A DNA stretch of 64,000 nucleotides. It comes from Micromonospora coriariae. GTDB taxonomy: Bacteria > Actinomycetota > Actinomycetes > Mycobacteriales > Micromonosporaceae. The notes under the pieces were generated by a model, which was given only the letters and a program-made list of their open reading frames with translations, did not search any database and was not told the origin of the DNA. The stretch lies in the NCBI RefSeq assembly GCF_900091455.1, contig NZ_LT607412.1, positions 5,084,001 to 5,148,000 on the forward strand, written 5' to 3'. Below are positions 42,816 through 51,723 of this stretch, piece by piece. The position numbers were made by a program, and so were the translations under genes. The stretch's first letter is position 1. Every line of letters begins with the position of its first letter.

Positions 42816-43828
42816 ACACGGACGTGGTGAAGTACCGGCCAGAGCCGGACCAACTCTCCTACACCTTCGGCGGGCGCGAGGCGGTGCTCCGGGTGCGCCC
42901 GGGCACGATCCTCGAGCTCTACACCGAGGACTGCTTCGGCGGCCGGGTCCGGAGCACCGACGATCTGCCGTCGCAGGTGTGCGAGTTCCCGTACCTCAAC
43001 CCGGTGACCGGGCCGATCCACATCGAGGGGGCCGAGCCCGGGGACACCCTCGCCGTGCACTTCATCTCCATCGAGCCGGCCCGGGACTGGGCCGTGTCCA
43101 CCACCTTTCCGCACTTCGGCGCGCTCACCGGCACCCACACCACGGCGACCCTGCAACCCCCGCTCGACGAGGTGGTCTGGCGGTACGACGTCGACGTCGC
43201 CGCCGGCACTGCGACGTACCGGGCCCGCCGGGGCGACTACACCGTGGCGCTGCCGCTGGATCCGATGCATGGCACAGCGGGGGTGGCGCCGGGTGCCTTC
43301 GAGGCGCGGATGACGATCACCCCGGACGCGCACGGCGGCAACATGGACACCCCGGAGCTGCGGGCCGGAGTCACCGCGTACTTCGGCGTGAACGTGTCGG
43401 GAGCGCTCTTCGCCCTCGGTGACGGGCACTGCCGGCAGGGTCATGGCGAGGTGTGCGGCACCGGCATCGAGGCGGCGATGAACACCACTGTCGTGGTGGA
43501 CGTCGTCAAGGGGGTCGGCACCCCGTGGCCGCGGCTGGAGTCGGACGACGCACTGATGTCCACCGGCTCGGCCCGTCCGCTGGAGGACGCCTACCGGATC
43601 AGCCAGCACGACCTGGTCACCTGGACCGCCGAGCTGGTCGGGCTGGATCAGCTCGACGCGTACCAACTGGTCAGCCAGGCCGGTGAGGCTCCGGTCGGCA
43701 ACGTGTGCGACACGAACTACACGATGGTGGCGAAGGTGGACAAGCGCTATCTGGGCGGGGTCGGCGGGTACGAGGGGGTGCACGCCCGGCTGCGTGAGAC
43801 GGCCCGCCGCTATCTGAACCACCGCTGA
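42812..43828 (+). CDS. Acetamidase/formamidase family protein
   Basis: This 338-residue cytoplasmic enzyme matches FmdA_AmdA across its length: ELYTEDCFGG, GPIHIEGAEPGDTLAVHF, PHFGALTG, the metal-site HGGNMDTPEL (around residue 170), ALGDGHCRQGHGEVCGTGIE and a final SQAGEAPVGNVCDTNYT. The family hydrolyses short amides to ammonia and the acid. With the overlapping APC permease it forms a two-gene nitrogen-scavenging operon (inference). Confidence 0.92.
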   Translation: MNTDVVKYRPEPDQLSYTFGGREAVLRVRPGTILELYTEDCFGGRVRSTDDLPSQVCEFPYLNPVTGPIHIEGAEPGDTLAVHFISIEPARDWAVSTTFPHFGALTGTHTTATLQPPLDEVVWRYDVDVAAGTATYRARRGDYTVALPLDPMHGTAGVAPGAFEARMTITPDAHGGNMDTPELRAGVTAYFGVNVSGALFALGDGHCRQGHGEVCGTGIEAAMNTTVVVDVVKGVGTPWPRLESDDALMSTGSARPLEDAYRISQHDLVTWTAELVGLDQLDAYQLVSQAGEAPVGNVCDTNYTMVAKVDKRYLGGVGGYEGVHARLRETARRYLNHR

Positions 43829-43965
43829 CCGGGGCGGGGGGTCGGGTCGAGTCGCACCCGCTCCCCGCGCGGTTCGATTTGGCGCGGGTCGTGTGGGGGG
43901 TACCAGAACCGACTTGTTGCGGATAGTGTCCCCAACGCACTGCCCGTCCATTCGAAGGGCTGGTC

Positions 43966-45192
43966 ATGAGATTCGGACATCGATGGCTGTCACGAACGGT
44001 GGCCAGCGTGCTGCTCACTCTCGGAGGGGTTGGCGTGCCCGCCGCTTCCGCCTCGGCGGCGCAGGCGGGTATGGATCTCACCGTCGACCTGGCCGGAGCG
44101 ACGATTCCGCTGGGCGTCCCGAACAAGACGCTCCACCTGAAGATCAGCAACCAGGGAGACGAGACGCCGACCGCGACCACCGTCCGGGTCGACCCGTCCG
44201 AACTGGACGATCCCGCTGCACAGAGGGTCACTCTCTGGCCGACCGGCGGCATGGGCGAGTGTGACGGCGATACCACCGGGTGGTACTGCAGTCTGCTACC
44301 GGACCAGCTTCCAGGGCCGGGCGAGACGGTGGAGATCCCCGTCATCGCCACAGTCCAAACGAAGGAGCCGCTCAAAGGCAGGATCAAGGTAACGCTCGAG
44401 GTCAAACCGGATGACACGAACCCGGCCGACAACACCAAATGGTTCCCGGTCGAGGTAGTGGACCATCCCGAGGCCGACCTTTCAGTGCTCGCGCCGGACG
44501 TAACGCAGTCGGTGCGGATCGGTGCCGGGGGCCGCATCGAGCCCACCGGGACGTTGAATCCAGGCGAGACGGGTGCGGTGCGTTACACAATCGCCAACCA
44601 GGGACTGAAGCCGGTCAGTGGCGTCAAGGTCAAGCTGCGCCTGCCGGAGGACGTGACCTTTACCAAGCCGCCGGATGGGTGCGTCCTTGGTGACGCTCGG
44701 CGTTCGGCGGTGTGCACCTACGACAGGCTCACACTCATTCCTGCCGACCAGGACACCGACCCGAACGACAAGCTCCACTCCGCCGTCGGCCTGTACAACC
44801 TGGTAACGGTATCGGCCTCCGTGAAAGCGCCTGTCACATTGAGAGATGGGACAGTCCAGGTGGAGGGCTTGAGCGATCAGCCTTCAGACGGTTCCGACTT
44901 GACGGGTATCGAACTTCCCGCGAACGCCGTCGCCGTACGCGCAGCCGACGTGGACAACAGCGACAACCAGGACGGGTTCGCCGTCGTCCTGGTTGCGAAG
45001 AGCAGTGGCGGAGGCGATGGCGGCGGTGGCGATGGCGGCGGTGACGGTGATGGCGGCGGTGGTGATGGCGGTGATGGCGGTTTGCCGATCACCGGGCCAC
45101 AGGCCGGGCTGACCGCCGGAATCGGCCTCGTCATGCTGGCGGGTGGGGGCATGCTGTTGCTCATCACCCGGCGGCGTCGGGCCGTCCGGTGA
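43966..45192 (+). CDS. Sortase-anchored (LPXTG-type) surface protein
   Basis: This 408-residue protein has a signal peptide ending at ASASAAQA, two Ig-like/CARDB-type beta-domains (NKTLHLKISNQGDETPT; GAVRYTIANQGLKPVSGVKV), a Gly/Asp-only spacer of about 25 residues and the sorting signal LPITG, hydrophobic helix and RRRRAVR tail. LPxTG-like LPITG suggests a class E/D actinobacterial sortase, none of which is in the window. AAGGG lies before the ATG. Likely a cell-wall-linked adhesion or structural protein. Confidence 0.87.
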   Translation: MRFGHRWLSRTVASVLLTLGGVGVPAASASAAQAGMDLTVDLAGATIPLGVPNKTLHLKISNQGDETPTATTVRVDPSELDDPAAQRVTLWPTGGMGECDGDTTGWYCSLLPDQLPGPGETVEIPVIATVQTKEPLKGRIKVTLEVKPDDTNPADNTKWFPVEVVDHPEADLSVLAPDVTQSVRIGAGGRIEPTGTLNPGETGAVRYTIANQGLKPVSGVKVKLRLPEDVTFTKPPDGCVLGDARRSAVCTYDRLTLIPADQDTDPNDKLHSAVGLYNLVTVSASVKAPVTLRDGTVQVEGLSDQPSDGSDLTGIELPANAVAVRAADVDNSDNQDGFAVVLVAKSSGGGDGGGGDGGGDGDGGGGDGGDGGLPITGPQAGLTAGIGLVMLAGGGMLLLITRRRRAVR

Positions 45193-45244
45193 CCCTCAAC
45201 GATGAAAAGCTGACGGCCTGACCACGTCCACCCCATGCGGTGGC

Positions 45245-45910
45245 TCATGCGTCCGTCTCGGTCAGGGACGGTTTGCGGGCGAGGATGCGCTCGACGGTGC
45301 CGGCCTTGAGCCGTTCGGTCTCGGCGATCTGGAATCCGGCGTTCAGGACCAGGGGCAGCTGACGGCGGGTGAAGTGCTCCCCGCCCGCACGGATCGTCAT
45401 GCGTTCGAGCAGCCACTGAGCTGCCCGGATCGGCCGCCAGCTGCTGCCGATGTGGTCCACCAGCAGCAGCGTGCCGCCTGGTACCAGGACGCGGTACATC
45501 TCGGCGATCGCGGCACCGGGGTCGGGGATGGAGCACAGCGACAGCGCACACACCACTGTGTCGAACGACGCGTCTCCGAAGGGCAGATCCTCGGCGTCGC
45601 CTTCACGTAGCTCGACCGGACGGTCGAGATCGGCGGCGCGTTCTCGGGCGATGGCCAGCATCGCCGGGCTCAGCTCGATGCCGGTGAGGGACGTGTCGGA
45701 CGGGTAATGGGGCAGGTTGCGGCCGGTGCCGATGGCGACCTCGAGAACCCGGCCGTGAGCACGTCGGCCAAGCCACTCGCGTCCACCGGCGAACCAGATC
45801 TTCTCGAAAAGGGCGATCTGCTTGTCGTAGCCGGGTGCCATCTGTTCCCACACCCGCTTCTGCCGGGCGGTCGGAGTTTCGCCCTTCGGGGGTCCTGCCG
45901 AACTGGTCAT
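45245..45910 (-). CDS. SAM-dependent class I methyltransferase
   Basis: This 221-residue enzyme has motif I VLEVAIGTGRNLPHYP (residues ~53-68), the acidic residue in LTGIELSPAML, LREGDAEDLPFGDASFDTVV and LVPGGTLLLVDH, characteristic of the Methyltransf_11/UbiE-like group. The substrate is unknown. The ATG follows GGAAGGAATGCC; a start further upstream would include non-coding-like sequence. Confidence 0.9.
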   Translation of the reverse strand: MTSSAGPPKGETPTARQKRVWEQMAPGYDKQIALFEKIWFAGGREWLGRRAHGRVLEVAIGTGRNLPHYPSDTSLTGIELSPAMLAIARERAADLDRPVELREGDAEDLPFGDASFDTVVCALSLCSIPDPGAAIAEMYRVLVPGGTLLLVDHIGSSWRPIRAAQWLLERMTIRAGGEHFTRRQLPLVLNAGFQIAETERLKAGTVERILARKPSLTETDA

Positions 45911-46127
45911 GGCATTCCTTCCATGCCTGCGGGGTGGGGGAACTAGCCAGGACGGCTGAAGACGCCCCGACACTCCGCGTCCAAGCCTCGTCTGATGCCA
46001 GCAGTACAGCAGCGAAAGTACCGCAAGGGGGCCAGGCGAGCCGGGCCGAGAAGGGCATCAGCTCGACGATCGGCGGACGATCGGTAAGTGGGTAGCGTGT
46101 TGCTGGGCGTGTCGGGACACTGCGCTG

Positions 46128-47171
46128 GTGACCGGTTCCGCACTACCTCAACTGCTCCGACCTCGTGCCCTGAGGCCCGGAGATCTCGTCGTTATCGCAT
46201 CGCTGTCCGGGCCGCTCCACGCAGCCTACGAGCCTGATCTCGAGCAGGCGGTGGTCGTGCTCGAGCGGATGGGATTTCGCGTGCGTCGGGCACCGTTACT
46301 CGAAGCGGGGCGGCACCATTGGTGGAGCGCGGCTACGCCGGTGGAGATCGCCAGGGAACTCAACGATCTTCTGCGTGATCCTGAGGTGCGCGCCATCGTC
46401 GCGCATGACGGCGGCCAGACGACGGTCGGCTACCTCGACCTGATCGACGTTGAGGCGATCGTTGCCGACCCCAAGCCGATCCTCGGCTACAGCGACATCT
46501 CGCTGTTGCATCTGGTGCTCTATGCACGCACGGGTCTGGTCGGGTTCCATGCCGACTTGGCCACGCCGGGACTCGGCGGGGCGTGGCAGGCTGCGTCCGC
46601 AGCGCGCCGAGCGGAACTTGAAAAGCTCTACTCGACGTTGCTGACCGGTACGGAGGCGATCGGTGCGCTTCCTGCCACCCCGTCGTGGGAGTGCTGGCGT
46701 GCCGGTCGTGCCGAAGGTCGGCTGATCGGCGGGGTGATCAATCGGATTGTGCTGGCACAGGCGACGCCGTACGCGCTGCCGCTCGAGTGGTTCGACGGCG
46801 CGGTGCTGTTCTGGGAGGAAATGGGCGGCCAAGCGTCGTACGTGTGGAGCTATCTGCAGGTGCTGCGGCACTGCGGGATCCTCGATCGGATCTCCGGCAT
46901 GGTCGTGGGCGTCCCGTACGCGATCGACGGGCTCGGGGCGCCCGACGCGTCCCCGAGCCTGCCCGAGATGGTCCTCGACGTTCTCGGCGACCGTGACATC
47001 CCGGTCCTGGGCAACGTCGAGTTCGGACACGCCGGCCCGAATCTGCCGATGCCGGTCGGCATCCGCGTCGGCCTCGATGCGCAGCAGCGGACGTTGTCGC
47101 TGCTCGAACCGGCGGTTCGCGGCCTCGGCGCTTCGCCGCCGCCACCTACGTTGGTGTGTCGGCGGGCCTGA
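46128..47171 (+). CDS. S66-family LD-carboxypeptidase / MccF-like
   Basis: This 347-residue protein follows the S66 family: LRPGDLVVIASLSGP at the N-terminus, nucleophile Ser122 in ILGYSDISLLHL, a Glu in FWEEMGG and the His in NVEFGHAGPN near the C-terminus. Members either cleave the L,D-bond of tetrapeptides during peptidoglycan recycling (LdcA) or give immunity to microcin C (MccF). The cytoplasmic localisation and lone context favour recycling, but do not decide. GTG start. Confidence 0.88.
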   Translation: MTGSALPQLLRPRALRPGDLVVIASLSGPLHAAYEPDLEQAVVVLERMGFRVRRAPLLEAGRHHWWSAATPVEIARELNDLLRDPEVRAIVAHDGGQTTVGYLDLIDVEAIVADPKPILGYSDISLLHLVLYARTGLVGFHADLATPGLGGAWQAASAARRAELEKLYSTLLTGTEAIGALPATPSWECWRAGRAEGRLIGGVINRIVLAQATPYALPLEWFDGAVLFWEEMGGQASYVWSYLQVLRHCGILDRISGMVVGVPYAIDGLGAPDASPSLPEMVLDVLGDRDIPVLGNVEFGHAGPNLPMPVGIRVGLDAQQRTLSLLEPAVRGLGASPPPPTLVCRRA

Positions 47172-47180
47172 CAGTGGAGG

Positions 47181-48995
47181 TCAGTCGCTGTGCTGGCGGC
47201 CGGTGGAGTGGAGTGACCGATGATGGCTCTCCTGATCCGCCTCGTTGCCCGCCGCCGGCTTGCCCAGCCGGGTCACCCAGTCGACGAACTCCGCGTCCTG
47301 CCTCGGCAACGGCTCGCCGTCCGCCGGGCTGCCCGCGCCTTCCCGGTCGGCCCGGGACTTGTTGCGCCGGAACAGGCCCCCCCGGCCGCCGGCCCGTCCC
47401 GCCTCGACGACGGATGCCGGGGCGGCCGGCGCGGGGACGACGGGACCGGCCGGTGCGGCGTCGATCGTGGACGGCGGCCCGGCACGCTGGGCGGTCGCGA
47501 GGGCTTCCCAGTTCTCGGCCCGGTTCAGGTTGGGCAGGGGCGGCCGGTTTCGAGGTGGGAGCGCCGGTTCGGGCTTCTCCTGCGTGCCGGCCGAGTGGGT
47601 CGCCCGGGCGTCCGGGGCGGGCTCGATCGAGGGCGGCACCCGCCGCGCCGGAACGACCTGCCAGGTCGGCTGAACCGGCGTCCGATCGGTCTTCGGCGGC
47701 TGGTACATCCGTCGGGTCCCCGGGGCGACGAGTGCCCCGTCGGCCGGCGTTCCGTCGGGTTCGGTGTTGTCGGCCTCCGCCTCCGCCGTCCCGTAGCGGT
47801 CCCCGCCGGATCCGGCGGGAAGGTGGGCCGCCGTCGCGGGGGCCGGTGCCGATGTTTCCGGGGTGTGGTCGAGGTCGGCGGGTGCGGCCGTCCGCGTCGT
47901 GGAGGCGGCCGGTACGGCACTGGCCTCCCGGTCGCCAGCCGGCGCACCGAAGCCCATCGGTTCGGCTGCGGTCGAGAGCTTCGCTGCGCTCGCGCCGGCG
48001 AGTGCCCCCGCGCCGGCCAGGTCAGGTGCCGGCTCGTCGGTCGTACCACCAGCGGCCAGCGTCATGGCCTGCGGCGTGGCGGGGCCGGCGGACAGCGGGC
48101 GGAGGACGTCGGCCGGCTCGACGACCCGCGCTTCGTCGGTGCGCGGCAGAAGCGGCCAGCGGAGCAGCGCGGCGGCGACCGAACCGAATACACCGGCGGC
48201 GACGGCGAGCAGCGCGCCGTAGTACGGCGTGATCTGGTACCGGTCGACGGCGTCGCCGGGACCGGCGGTCAGGTAGACGAACGCGACAAGGACCATGCCG
48301 GCCATGCCGGTCGCTCCGCTGACCAGCGGCGGATGCCCGCGCCAGCGGGCCAGCCCGCCGGTCGCCGCGCCGATGAGCAGGGCCACCGCCGGCAGAATCA
48401 GGATCGCCTGCCGGTGTGCCGCGCCGGCGTCGAGCCCGGCCGGCTCCAGCACACCGAGCCGTACCGCGGGCAACGGCCCGGCGGTCGCGAGTGACGGGAC
48501 GATTGAGACGAGCGCGAGCAGCCAGACCACGCCGCCCACCACCGCCATGTTCCAGCCCAGCGGCGGCTTCACCACTGCGGCGATCGCGGCACCCGCGCCG
48601 ACCAGCGCGCCGAGGGTCGCGCAGATGCCGACGGCCAAGATCGGGTCCACAGAGAAGCTCCCGGCGGCCTGGGCCGGCCGGATGCAGAGTGGCACCACGA
48701 CGGTGGCACCCAGCGCGGCGGTGGCGGCGACGGCCACCAACCTGCCCGTGTTCCCCAGCACCCCGTACCGGCGGGCCAGGCGTGCGGTGACGAGGGTGCC
48801 GGCTACCGCGGCGTGTGCCGCGAACCAGCCCACCCAGACGAGTTGGGCAGGCCACTGGTTGACGGTGGCGCCGGTGGGGGCGCTGGTGAGCTGGACGATG
48901 CCGAAGCTGAACGCGATGCCGAGCTGACCGGCACCGGCGAGCACGCCCATCCCGAGTGCTGTCAGCAAAAGGTTGCGCCAGGTGCGAGAAACCAT
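47181..48995 (-). CDS. Polytopic membrane protein with long disordered cytoplasmic tail
   Basis: This 604-residue protein has eight to nine hydrophobic helices in the first ~290 residues (for example LLLTALGMGVLAGAGQLGIA, VWVGWFAAHAAVAGTLV, AVVGGVVWLLALVSIVPSL) and then about 310 residues rich in Pro, Ala, Arg and Glu with no hydrophobic segment. The family is an actinobacterial membrane protein without known function. The ATG lies 7 nt after TAACGT on the minus strand, which selects it over an ATG six codons upstream. Confidence 0.75.
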   Translation of the reverse strand: MVSRTWRNLLLTALGMGVLAGAGQLGIAFSFGIVQLTSAPTGATVNQWPAQLVWVGWFAAHAAVAGTLVTARLARRYGVLGNTGRLVAVAATAALGATVVVPLCIRPAQAAGSFSVDPILAVGICATLGALVGAGAAIAAVVKPPLGWNMAVVGGVVWLLALVSIVPSLATAGPLPAVRLGVLEPAGLDAGAAHRQAILILPAVALLIGAATGGLARWRGHPPLVSGATGMAGMVLVAFVYLTAGPGDAVDRYQITPYYGALLAVAAGVFGSVAAALLRWPLLPRTDEARVVEPADVLRPLSAGPATPQAMTLAAGGTTDEPAPDLAGAGALAGASAAKLSTAAEPMGFGAPAGDREASAVPAASTTRTAAPADLDHTPETSAPAPATAAHLPAGSGGDRYGTAEAEADNTEPDGTPADGALVAPGTRRMYQPPKTDRTPVQPTWQVVPARRVPPSIEPAPDARATHSAGTQEKPEPALPPRNRPPLPNLNRAENWEALATAQRAGPPSTIDAAPAGPVVPAPAAPASVVEAGRAGGRGGLFRRNKSRADREGAGSPADGEPLPRQDAEFVDWVTRLGKPAAGNEADQESHHRSLHSTGRQHSD

Positions 48996-49002
48996 GTCGG
49001 GG

Positions 49003-49008
49003 ACGTTA
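49003..49008 (-). promoter_or_regulatory. Putative -10 hexamer, membrane protein gene
   Basis: Minus-strand TAACGT lies 7 nt before the ATG at 48995, at the usual spacing for leaderless genes here. Confidence 0.4.
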
Positions 49009-49134
49009 CGCACCTACTGCGCCGCTTTGCACAGAAATGCCGGATTCTGGGTCCGGCCGCCATGCCAGCGGTCGCCTCAGTTCGACCAGGCGCGCGATCT
49101 GCACGGTGCCGCCCACATTGGTGGGTCGGGACGG

Positions 49135-50436
49135 CTACCTCCGGGGGCGGAAATAGTGCCGGACCGCGTAACGGTAGACCTCCTCACCGAGTTTCGCTCC
49201 CTCGACGTCAGCGGTGCGGAAGTGGACGCCGCCCCAGACGCGCGCGCCGATGAGCTCGTTGAGCGCTTGCGAAAAGCTGGTGAATTGCCTGGTCGTGCCG
49301 GAGTCGACGCTGGATCCGCTGAACGCGATGTCGTCTCGGCCAAAGAAGTGCCGATACAGCGACATCCGCGCACCGGTGCCGCAGGCGTGGCCGGAGGGGT
49401 ACTCGGGGAAGGGGGGCGTGACGAGCAACGACTGCCAGCCTGGGTCGGCGGTCGTCTTCGGGTTGCCGTCCGTGTCGGCCAGTTGGATCGCGGTGACCGG
49501 ACGCCAGTAGCTCCAGAAGTCCTTCTGGCTGAAGCACGACACGCCCGAGTCGGCCACGATGAGGTCGGTCATCGCGAAGAATCGCGCGGTCTGCAGGGCG
49601 TCCAGCCGTTGGGTGGTGGCGAGCTGGCGCTTGATCTCCCAGGAGGCGGAACGCCGGTCGTGCCACCACATCGCGGCCTCTGTCTGGTCCTGGGTCCGCA
49701 CGGTGCTCGTCGCCGAGCCGACTTCCTTCACCTCGTTGAGATCGCGGGTGTACGCGCTGCTGGTCAATCGTGGCGGCGCGGGGGTGCGGAACGTCGACGC
49801 GCGGGGGATGAGGAACGGCCGCATGTGTCCGGTCCATGCGCCCTGGGACAGGAACAGCGGCGGCGTGGGTCGCCACTGGCCGGGCCTTGTCCCGGGCGTC
49901 CACTGCTGGTCCCCGAACGCGCCGTCGTCCTGCCGCGCGGTGACCATCGCGGCCGCGGCTCGTGCCCCGATCGTGATTCCGCCCCGCTTCGACCGCCCGT
50001 CGGGAACTGCGACGAGAGCCGCGTCGTACTGTGCCCGAAGCCGCTCCTGCTGATCGGGGAAGAGGGCGGCGAGTACGTCGTGGGCGGCGGCGGCGACGGC
50101 GGCGTCCGCCGATTCGGTCCCGCTCGACGGCGGTGCGGCAAGGTACGGCTGGTACGGGGTACCGGCGATCGCGTTCAGCGCGTCGTAGACGGCTCCGCTC
50201 ACCATTGCGAAGCTGCGCACCTGCTCGTTCGGTTGCTGAGCCGCGACGTCCCAGATCGCCGTCTGGGCGTTGAGGTCCCATGTGATCACCGGATTGGCAG
50301 GGCGGGGGCCGGAGATCGCGGCTGCGGCGTAGGGCGCCGGCCCGGTCATCGTGGACGCGACAAGCGATCCCAGGGCGATGGTTGCGGGAATGATGCGTGA
50401 CCAGATGGCACGGCGTGTCTGGTTGCGGCTCGTCAT
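49135..50436 (-). CDS. Secreted PAP2/vanadium-haloperoxidase superfamily protein
   Basis: This 433-residue protein has a basic signal peptide (MTSRNQTRRAIWSR then a hydrophobic stretch to AAA at about residue 40). The domain has VSGAVYDALNAI, WSYWRPVTAIQ and the phosphate/vanadate site PEYPSGHACG followed by GGVHFRTADVEGA, corresponding to motifs P2 and P3 of the PAP2 superfamily (SGH and HxxxD-like). It belongs with secreted vanadium-dependent haloperoxidase-like phosphatases. GGGGAGAT lies just before the ATG. Confidence 0.85.
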   Translation of the reverse strand: MTSRNQTRRAIWSRIIPATIALGSLVASTMTGPAPYAAAAISGPRPANPVITWDLNAQTAIWDVAAQQPNEQVRSFAMVSGAVYDALNAIAGTPYQPYLAAPPSSGTESADAAVAAAAHDVLAALFPDQQERLRAQYDAALVAVPDGRSKRGGITIGARAAAAMVTARQDDGAFGDQQWTPGTRPGQWRPTPPLFLSQGAWTGHMRPFLIPRASTFRTPAPPRLTSSAYTRDLNEVKEVGSATSTVRTQDQTEAAMWWHDRRSASWEIKRQLATTQRLDALQTARFFAMTDLIVADSGVSCFSQKDFWSYWRPVTAIQLADTDGNPKTTADPGWQSLLVTPPFPEYPSGHACGTGARMSLYRHFFGRDDIAFSGSSVDSGTTRQFTSFSQALNELIGARVWGGVHFRTADVEGAKLGEEVYRYAVRHYFRPRR

Positions 50437-50725
50437 GATCTCCCCGTCGGTAGGTTGTCGATGCTGGCTGCCGGACGCACGCGGCGTACGAGGTGGAATC
50501 GATGACAGTCGAACATAGCATCGTGAAGCCTCGATGAATGGCGTTCCGGCCCGGGGATCCGGCTTCGCCCCGGCCCGATTCCCGGGGTTACCGCCTCGCG
50601 CCCCGGTCACCTCGGCCCTGTCATCCGACTCGCCTCCGACCGGCGGGTCGCGCCGGCACGTGCCGCTGCCACGAGCGCGCCGCCCGCCGCGGATCCGCGG
50701 CGGGCGGCGCAGTTGGCGCGTGAGG

Positions 50726-51652
50726 TCAGGAAACGGTCACGTCGCGGTAGTAGTAGCGCAGAATCGCCTGGTAGTTCTTGCCCGCGTTCGCGAGATCACG
50801 CGAGCCGTACTGCGACATCCAGTCCCCGTCCACCCAGCCACCGCACGCGGTCGTGGTCGCACAGTAGTGCGCCTGCAGGATGTTGCCGCTGCGGGTCATC
50901 CGGGTCGACCAGGTGCTGTCGACCGCGGAGGACGTCGACGCCTGCGCCGACGACGGCCGGTAGACCTGGTCGCCGGTGTCGTCACGGACGTCGTAGCACT
51001 GCCCGCCGGAGGTCTTCCGGGTCGAGTGCAGCGCCCAGTACCAGCCGTAGCTCTTGACGGCTACGGCACCGGCCTCCAGCGAAGCGTTCGGCCAGCTCGT
51101 CACCCACTCGTTCGGGAGGACGTTCTTGACGTACGTCTTGAAGTCGACCCGGTCGACTCGCCCGAGACTCACCCGGTAGACCAGGATTGTGCTCGGCAGT
51201 TTGCTGTTGGTGCCGTCGGTGCTGCAGCCCGTCGGCCCGCTCAGCAGTTCGTGCGAGGCGTTGTTGTTCTTCAACGTGGCGTTGAGGTTGCCCTTCGCCC
51301 CGGCCGCGAAGTCCTGGCTCGCACCGGCGAAGTTGCTGTTGAAGTAGACCCGCACGGTCTTGCTGGTGCGGTTCCACACCGACGCGGCGTTGTTCTTCAC
51401 GCACAGGCCCTTGCCGTTGCCCGCGCCCTTGAAGTCGTAGCAGGACGGCTGGGTCGTGCCGTAGTCGTCCAGCGAGTCGGTGAAGTCCGAGACCGAGCCG
51501 GCCTGGTTGCTGTTGTAGTAGTAGCAGAACTCGCCGCTGTCGCAGCCCCCGTCGCGGTCGGCGGCGGACGCCGCGCCCGGCGCCACCGCGACGCCGACGA
51601 GCACCGCCACCAGGACTGCCAGAACGCCCGGAACTCCTTTCAGGGTGGTCAT
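50726..51652 (-). CDS. Secreted protein: I36 inhibitor domain fused to SpoIID/LytB domain
   Basis: This 308-residue exported protein has a signal peptide to about residue 29, an I36-type beta/gamma-crystallin-like domain (about 32-135: CDSGEFCYYYNSN, SCYDFKGAGNG, KGNLNATLKNNNASH) and a SpoIID domain (about 150-305) with VLPNEWVTSWPNASLEAGAVAVKSY, including the catalytic-type Glu of SpoIID lytic transglycosylases. SpoIID cleaves denuded glycan in sporulating bacteria; actinobacterial homologues remodel wall. The I36 part is 88% identical by eye to that of the neighbour, with different C-terminal halves. Confidence 0.85.
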   Translation of the reverse strand: MTTLKGVPGVLAVLVAVLVGVAVAPGAASAADRDGGCDSGEFCYYYNSNQAGSVSDFTDSLDDYGTTQPSCYDFKGAGNGKGLCVKNNAASVWNRTSKTVRVYFNSNFAGASQDFAAGAKGNLNATLKNNNASHELLSGPTGCSTDGTNSKLPSTILVYRVSLGRVDRVDFKTYVKNVLPNEWVTSWPNASLEAGAVAVKSYGWYWALHSTRKTSGGQCYDVRDDTGDQVYRPSSAQASTSSAVDSTWSTRMTRSGNILQAHYCATTTACGGWVDGDWMSQYGSRDLANAGKNYQAILRYYYRDVTVS

Positions 51653-51723
51653 CGGCGACCGCCGGTCACGAGCGGGTACTGAAATCTGGCTGGCGCGCTG
51701 ATCAGGTACGAGCGCATGCCGGG

